In this document: positions 57,950-64,000 of the stretch, in pieces
How positions within the stretch are numbered: the first letter of the stretch is position 1
Layout: each line of letters starts with the position of its first letter
Origin: Deroplatys truncata
Lineage: Eukaryota > Arthropoda > Insecta > Mantodea > Mantidae
Direction: 5' to 3'
Length of the DNA: 64,000 bases
NCBI GenBank assembly: GCA_030765065.1
Contig: CM060989.1
Location: 33,037,501 to 33,101,500, forward strand
Notes under the pieces: generated by a model
Database searches by the model: none
What the model was told of the DNA's origin: nothing
The model's input: only the letters and a program-made list of their open reading frames with translations
Position numbers and translations under genes: made by a program

Positions 57950-59123
57950 TTTTGATTTCGTCAACCCTAGAAGGAATGCATGCATGTATGCACGCACGTA
58001 TAAAAAGGCGAAATGACGACAGTTACGAGTGCCCCCTCCACCTCGAGACACATTCTTGCCCGTTTCATCATGTTTTCAGATACAAGTCTGAGCATGTCTA
58101 CGTCGTTGTTGTTTATTTCGGCTGGGATGTTTGTCTGGAGATCCTGGATGGTTCGTGGTAGACTCTTTCCTTGAGACGGACCCTTAAAAAAATCTGCTGA
58201 CGCCAAATCTGCTGATCTTGGAGACCACAAACCTATAGAGATAACACGGTTCTCGAAGAAGCTGCTGATGTGTTCCATGGATTCATTAGAGGTGTGGCAT
58301 GTGGCGTCATCCTGTTGAAAATATCTTTGAGTAAGTTCGATGTCGTCTAGCAGCTCCAAGAATTCCGTGAAAATGTTCTTATACACATCCGTATTTACAG
58401 TTTCGTCAAAGAAAATTAGTGCAATGATCCTGTGATCGGATATTGCACACCACATTCCAACTTTTTCTGAATGAAGTGATGTTTCATGGTACACATGAGA
58501 ATTTTCTGATGCCCATATCCTTGTGTTTTGAGAATTAACGTAGCCTGTGAGATGAAACTAAGTTTCATTGGTAAACCACGTCATTTTCAATATGTCTTGG
58601 TTTATTTACACAAAGTTTAGGTACCAATTGCAGTATCCCACACGCTTTATTTTGTCGTGTTCTTTCAGCTTGTGTACTGCTGTCGCTTTGTATGGCCAGA
58701 GTTGTGCATTTTTGCTGCTCTGGCACATCCTTGCCGAGTAGCCGGTCTCTTGTGACAGATGGCGGCGTTTAATGCGTGCCTTTTTCACTGACTAATGAAC
58801 AGTTTGTTACAGCTTCTCATTAACCTTAAAATTGTCTTTTGATCAAGACCATCACGAACACCGTACTCACGTCGATAAGCATGGTAACAGAATTGGTGAG
58901 CTAATAATTGCTTGCAATAAATACACGCTGTTGAATTGTGTACTCCATTTTAAAGGTTATGTGACAACAGAGAACATTGATATGTATCGAAATAGTCTGC
59001 TGGCATCCACTGAAATTCCTGACTCCGTGCATCATTGAATGTGGGTACAATTAAAAGTCATGTACGGACGCAGAGTTATAGCTAATTAAAAAGTGGGACA
59101 TCCCACTGAAACACCCCGTATAA
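57950..59123 (-). mobile_element. DNA transposon remnant, minus strand; right end near 59123
   Basis: The right border is likely GGGACATCCCACTGAAACAC plus CCCGTA (59096-59121). The inside holds two transposase pieces on the minus strand, 58788-58606 and 58494-57967. The left border was not found; the reading frame runs to 57967. Confidence 0.65.
57967..58788 (-). pseudogene. DDE transposase, broken, minus strand
   Basis: 58788-58606: RRHLSQETGYSARMCQSSKN and VHKLKEHDKIKRVGYCNWYL, the HTH and linker of this family. Several stops cover the first catalytic region. 58494-57967 then reads 175 codons: SEKVGMWCAISDHRIIALIF, RYFQQDDATCHTS (second Asp), SPRSADLASADFF (third) and a C-terminus with MMKRARMCLEVEG. 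Same family as 36544 and 41215. Confidence 0.8.
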
Positions 59124-59173
59124 TAAACAGTAGTCAGGTGTTGTTACAAATAATAATAATTAATAATAATGTG
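59124..59173. other. Short (TAA)n-rich spacer and left target duplication of the next SINE
   Basis: AATAATAATGTG at 59162-59173 recurs at 59551-59562. Confidence 0.7.
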
Positions 59174-59550
59174 GGGCGCGCCGTGGCTGAGTGGTTAGAC
59201 CGATCGGCTCTCACCGAGGCGGCCCGGTTCAATCCCAGGGACCCGCATGTGGGATTTGTGGTGGACGAAGCGGCGTCTGGGCGGGATTTCTCCGGTTTCC
59301 CCCGCCATTCATTCCACCAACTGCTCCATCATCACCTTTCCTTTTATCCATTTCACCATCATTTCGTTTCATCTCCCTTCCTCCCTCCCTCCCTCCCTCC
59401 CATACCAGGCATCGGGCTGATCACCCATCCTGGATATTCTGTCTGCTCCATGAGTGTCTGATCCTCGACGGGCCTCTGACCCCAGGCACCCGCCTGTAAG
59501 TCCTGGGGGTGTAAATCCTACATAAGAGGAGGTTAAACAGAGAATGAATG
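59174..59550 (+). repeat. tRNA-derived SINE family A, copy 1
   Basis: A box in CGTGGCTGAGTGGTTAGACC, B box in GGCCCGGTTCAATCCCAGGG, body with GTGGTGGACGAAGCGGC and CCAGGCATCGGGCTGATCAC, and a (GAAT)n tail. Flanked by a 12-bp duplication that includes simple sequence. Confidence 0.88.
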
Positions 59551-59626
59551 AATAATAATGTGATATACTGACAAGTGTTAAAGGATGAAACAAATCTTTA
59601 GTTTTCAGTATTGATTCTGCCACTTG

Positions 59627-59986
59627 GAGGCGCCGTGGTCGAGTGGTTAGACCGCTCGCCTCCCACCGAGGCGGCCCGGGTTCAATCCCAGGGACCTGCA
59701 TGTGAGATTTGTGGTGGACGAAGCGGCTTCTGGGCGGGTTTTCTCCGGGTTCTCCGGTTTCCCCCGCCATTCATTCCACCAACTGCTCAATCATCACCTT
59801 TCCTTTCATCCATTTCACCAACATTTCGTTTCATCTACTTCCTTCATCCCATACCAGGCATTGGGCTGATCACCCATCCTGGATGTTCTGTCTGATCCAT
59901 GAGTGTCTGCTCCTCGACGGGCCTCTGACCCCAGGCACCCGCTTGTAAGTCCTACATAAGAGGAGGGTAAACAGATAATGAATGAA
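59627..59986 (+). repeat. tRNA-derived SINE family A, copy 2, 15-bp target duplication
   Basis: A box in CGTGGTCGAGTGGTTAGACC and B box in GCCCGGGTTCAATCCCAGGG; the tail ends ATAATGAATGAA. TGATTCTGCCACTTG stands before (59612-59626) and after (59987-60001) without a mismatch. The head resembles tRNA with a type II (long variable arm, Leu/Ser-like) start. The perfect duplication points to a fairly recent insertion. Confidence 0.93.
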
Positions 59987-60001
59987 TGATTCTGCCACTT
60001 G

Positions 60002-62036
60002 AACACTTAGTGCATTATAGCACGTGGTATTTGTCGAAAGTTTATTTCACAGAGTTTACAAATGCATTTATCTGTTACTACACGAAAATTAACTTATTTT
60101 GGAGCACATTTTATGCACGATTCATTACGACGTTTCTTATGCTTGATTCGGTTCTGTTATCAAACACCAGAAATGCTGCTCACTTAACACGTAGCCTTCC
60201 CTCTTCCCGCTATCTCACGTTACAACGCTATAATTAAATATATAAGTATAATAGCGGTAATTAACATGGCTTTTGATAATAGCATTAGTAGTTTGTAATA
60301 TAAATGTTAACTTATAACTTTCCTCTTTCGTTAACACTGTGATAAAAACTATGTATTTAGTAATTTACAATAATGGATCGACTCTTAGCATTGTGAACTA
60401 AGCGCGCTAGGCAGCATTTCGCTTCCCCCCCCCCGTTTCCATGCATTCGAAAGTTTGTAACGTAGCTCTCCCACCACTTTACTCATGCCACGTGGTTCCA
60501 AAGCTGTCTCAAGGGACAAGTTATAATACGGCGATTATAAGTATTTCCAACACTCATTCTGTCCATTGAATATTTATCCTACTGCAGGGGTCGATTAAAT
60601 GCAAACTAGGCTTTCTTCTTCACGTCCGTGAAAAGTGCGGTACATAATTGTGCCATGAGAGAATTATCCTTTCATTGAGATTTTTGCCTGTCCTCCATAG
60701 CAGTCAGTAGTATGATGATGAACGAGAGGTATGTTCACCTTAATTGGTGCAGTGTATCATATTCAAGCTTCTTTCTAACGAAGATATATAAGTCGACTGA
60801 AGCTCTGTGTAGACCAAGAAGGAAGTCTAACCCTTTAACTATCGTATTCATGATTATCATATACTTTCAGGATTAGACCAAATTGGCATGTTCCTACCCC
60901 ATAAAGTAATCAATTTGCTCACTGCATCGTTTTCTTTGTCGACCCAGGTTTCCCACATACAAAGTGCTGGCAGGCTGAGGTTATCAGTACAAGTTTTGCT
61001 GCGTACCCGGCCTCATCAGTTTTACCCGCAGGAATAGACATGATAATTTTGATTTGAGCTAATGTTCTTGACAGGAGGTGGCATATTGCTCCTCGACACC
61101 GCAGAGCGTTTCGCACATCTGTTGGATGTTAGTTTTAAATTCAATTTTGGATGGGATTAATTTTGATGCCGAATAGATCTTGGTTGGATATAGAGCTTAG
61201 CTTCTGTTGAAGGCGCTCCAGTGTTACCTGGTATGTCCGCAAGCCATGTGAGAGACCCGGTACTGCCTGAAGCGGCGATTCTGTGATCATAATTCCCAAG
61301 AGACCTCCGATATTGACGCAAGCTGTTGTAGATTTTGCAACCCGGTCCCTAAATGCATGATCCGACTATAGAAGAGATGAGGCTTCATGAAGTAGTCTCG
61401 TGGAGGAAGGAGCGGACAACAGAACAGATACGCCAAAGTCTCCTATTCTGGACCCTTGTAGTACTAGCAGCCAGGCGTCTGCAGCTATACTCCATTCTCA
61501 GGCATAAAGTATAAGGGGGACAAATTAAGACTCGAAAAAGGTGTTACATTTAAGCGAAAGAGCATCCCGAGCCTAGCTTGGGGAACAGAGAGACGATGGT
61601 GTCAAAAGTTAGACCCTTATACAGTTTTACTCCCAGGTAAGTGATTCCTTCCATTAGGTTGGTTATCGACGAGATTTGAGTGGCGATTCTCAGCAGGTGG
61701 TCTTGCCGTTGTCTGCATGCATCAGTGATACTCAATGTAAGGTAGATTGTATTTTTATTGCAGAATGTAGGTATAGTTTCATTTCTTTTATGATGCTGTA
61801 ACCTATATCCTACCAATGATCCCAACAGTGTCATTTCTATTGCTTCCATCCTTTTTCTTATTAATCAATTTTACAACCACATTATAAGGTCAGGATAGCC
61901 GTATTTTTTCTGGAGATGATGATTTTAAATAATCAGCCCTGGACCAGTAACCAGACTGATAACAGGAAAAACTTCATGGTGGAAATGCCACTTATCATAA
62001 CTAAGCTTATGGGTTGTTTCGGGTTTCTTTCTCTAA
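60002..62036. other. 2 kb without a recognised feature
   Basis: 60.0-60.9 kb shows nothing. 60919-61850 has longer minus-strand frames (for example 61849-61550) and moderate GC, possibly an old retroelement, but no reverse transcriptase motif (such as YxDD) was seen. Confidence 0.35.
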
Positions 62037-62299
62037 GGGCCGGTTTCACAGTTCAGGCTTAAGTCTAACCTTTATTAAGCTACGTGCGCAGCTTAAACAA
62101 AACTTAAGCTTTGGTTAAAGCTTTGCGAGTTTCACAGTAGGGCAACCACGTTTCTTTACTGAGCTGAACACCTCCTCGGAACTTTAAAGTTGGTAACGCT
62201 TGCGCATGCGCATCGAGCAAATTCCCATCATTTGTTAATGGCGGCGCTGTTCCTGAAAGTAACGTTTTATAGGTTATTCAGATACACACATTAAATTGA

Positions 62300-62659
62300 C
62301 CGAAAAATCAGAGCGAAAACGTTCTGCTAACTTCACTTCTCAAGAAGTTAGTATTCTGTTAGACATTGTAAAGCAGTATAAACACATAATAGAGTGCAAG
62401 CAATCTGATAATGTACTATGAAGCAGGAAGAACCAAACGTGGGGGGAAAATTGCGGAGTTATTCAATGCAAAGAGCGGAAAAATATACAGAGATGCTACC
62501 ATGTTGAAGAAGAAATATGACAATTTGAAGAAAGTTACAAAAAAGAAATACGCCGACGAGAAATGTGCTATTCGGGGTACAGGTGGAGGTCCAGCTGTGC
62601 TATCGTTAATTACGGCAATTGACGAAGAAATAAAGGAAATTAATTGGTGTCCAAATTGA
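62300..62659 (+). pseudogene. Harbinger SANT/Myb-like DNA-binding protein, broken
   Basis: KRSANFTSQEVSILLDIVKQ (from about 62320) then, after a frame change near 62410, RTKRGGKIAELFNAKSGKIY and LKKKYDNLKKVTKKKYADEK. The pattern 'FT..E..ILL..V..Y' with 'LK.KY.NLK' is the Myb/SANT-like domain of Harbinger partner proteins, which carry the transposase to the element ends. Residues 'GGGPAVLS' near the end also fit. Confidence 0.72.
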
Positions 62660-62882
62660 TGGATGTGAAACAATTTTCACAACCCTGCATGCTGTAGATT
62701 TTGAAACACCGGAAAAATCTCCATCTGCAATTAGCATGCTTCCACTTGCATATGACTTCAACGTCAAAAGAAGCATTGTTTCTGACGAGAGGGCTTTGTT
62801 CCTGAAATATAAAGTAATAATACCTTATGAGCGATAAAATATACTATAAAGGTGTAAGAATAAATTTAATATTAAGTTTTAC

Positions 62883-63101
62883 TTACCAGTCTGTTTTATG
62901 TTTAATTACAACATCAATAATCTTTAGTAACGTCGTCGCAGACTGTTTACTTAACCGAAACCTCTCGTAGAATTCTCGGTCATTCCGTATGTGGAAATGA
63001 TTTGGGCGCATTCTAAACACTTTAGGCCGTCTTCTTTTGTGGATATGGTTTAAAATAATTTGCATTTCCTCGTCACTAAAATCGTCGTCCTCAGATAACA
63101 T
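62883..63101 (-). pseudogene. Harbinger (HARBI1-like) transposase N-terminus
   Basis: 72 codons from ATG at 63101. Acidic start (MLSEDDDFSDEEMQ), then KVFRMRPNHFHIRNDREFYE and RFRLSKQSATTLLKIID, the family's 'F...FRLSK..V..LL..I' leader. The catalytic DDE domain is absent, lost in the deletion between the two genes. Confidence 0.7.
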
Positions 63102-63236
63102 GGCGACTCCTTAACTTAAACCGCAGTTCAGTACGGTTTAAGTCGAGTCCCGTATAATCTCGGCTTATCGTTTGAACTACGCACTCTCCGGTTAAGCCCG
63201 ATTCGAATGTTTAAGCTTATACTGTGAAACCGAGCT

Positions 63237-64000
63237 TTAGAGAGACTGCTTTAATACAGCTACGAATTCTTTCTGTCCGTGTATTAGGTTTTGGTTCACC
63301 TCGGATACTTGATTTCTCCATTGCCTACTCCATTAAACGATATCTCCCTATCCATCACTTAGGGAGGTGCCCGATGGGGGGATCTAGCTAACCTCAAAAC
63401 ATTATTTTTTGGAAGAAATAGGCCGTTCTAAAAACAGATGAGAGGTTAAGCGATTTGGATCAAGTTGTCCGCCATCCTGTTGGGTAGTACCTAAAGGCAT
63501 TCCTCAACGTGCAAGAAAAGTTGAGTTCCACTTTATAATGGTTACGCAAATTGTAAAATTGAACAGACCACTCAAGTCTGGTGCAATTTCTTAATTGTTG
63601 TGGCTGTAATCCAGCTGTTTGGAAGGTTAATGAACAACTAGATCACGGAGGCTGTGTACGGATGATACATAATAAATACAGGTGTGTATATTTCTATTTA
63701 TAGCAAATAAAATAATATATTACTGAATCATGGTGACAGAAATTACACAGTAGATTACCCTGGCTCAGAATATGAAATCATCAAATGAGTTAACAAGGAA
63801 GTTGATTAAGTTAATTCAATGAGTGCTTGCAAAAACGGGCTAACCATCAATTTAGAAAAAAATAAGCTACATACTTGATTTATTGCAGAAACTGCAATAT
63901 GTTGTACGTGTTTATATAATACAACGTAGTTCATATTTTTCACACTATATTGATTACATTGAATTTTAAAATTAATGATATTTACAAGAAATGAAAAAAA
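63237..64000. other. Unassigned right end of window
   Basis: AT-rich, no recognised feature. Confidence 0.4.

Larger units (their letters stand above)
62037..63236. mobile_element. PIF/Harbinger element, internally deleted
   Basis: The ends GGGCCGGTTTCACAGTTCAG (left) and AGCTCGGTTTCACAGTATAA (right complement) share CGGTTTCACAGT, both continuing into AAGCTTAA-like sequence. Flanks are TAA (left) and TTA (right), consistent with the 3-bp TWA target of this superfamily with one change. The inside holds the two genes typical of the superfamily: a SANT-like protein on + and the transposase on -. The transposase is cut to its start. Confidence 0.82.

Noticed and set aside
59369..59770. 133-codon minus-strand protein over the SINEs
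   Set aside because: Covers two SINE copies and their spacer; the frame (GREGGREEGR) comes from SINE sequence and simple repeats.

Overview
The window looks like a stretch of a large, repeat-rich, AT-rich insect genome. It is eukaryotic because it holds a gene split by GT-AG introns, tRNA-derived SINEs, Tc1/mariner, hAT and PIF/Harbinger DNA transposons and LINE remnants, with no operon-like packing. The cytochrome P450 is of the insect clan 4 type, and the mariner and SINE load would suit a polyneopteran such as a cockroach. The lineage is inference only.

The one clear host gene is a cytochrome P450 on the + strand with five coding exons: 17082-17259, 23899-24190, 26490-26805, 42421-42687 and 53498-53968. 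The exons join in phase at GT-AG borders into 1524 nt (507 residues plus stop), a normal microsomal P450 length. The order is membrane anchor, proline-rich hinge, I-helix, K-helix ExxR, PERF and Cys heme loop. Several nearly invariant residues are altered (no C-helix Trp, Val for the I-helix Thr, a shifted Arg and an Ala for Gly in the heme loop). The four introns (6.6, 2.3, 15.6 and 10.8 kb) are filled with mobile DNA.

The commonest sequence is a roughly 0.85 kb dispersed repeat with about 25-30 full or partial copies in both orientations, called here the R element. It has 12-bp inverted motifs near its ends (ACTTTCTCTACT / AGTAGAGAAAGT), a near-palindrome beside one of them, A/T-run insertion sites, a fixed internal (GT)n tract and no coding capacity. 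These traits resemble non-autonomous Helentrons (HINE/DINE-1 type), which is a hypothesis. Copies make up most of 1-6545 and recur up to 52114.

Other layers: three near-identical mariners of 1285-1287 bp with TA duplications (12291, 33189, 47939); an irritans-like mariner (30757); older or deleted mariners (9215, 29502, 40079, 41640, 56806); Tc1 elements (43243, and a fragment split by an R element at 19135/20107); two or three elements with a DDE transposase of the D-x-D-type 'SPDLTP' family (36544, 41200, 57950); a hAT element with a perfect 8-bp duplication (28088); a Harbinger remnant carrying pieces of both its genes (62037); at least four tRNA-derived SINE families, one copy with a perfect 15-bp duplication; and LINE 3' ends (39376, 52120). 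Long stretches, especially 14.65-17.08, 54.0-56.2 and 60.0-62.0 kb, hold nothing I recognise.
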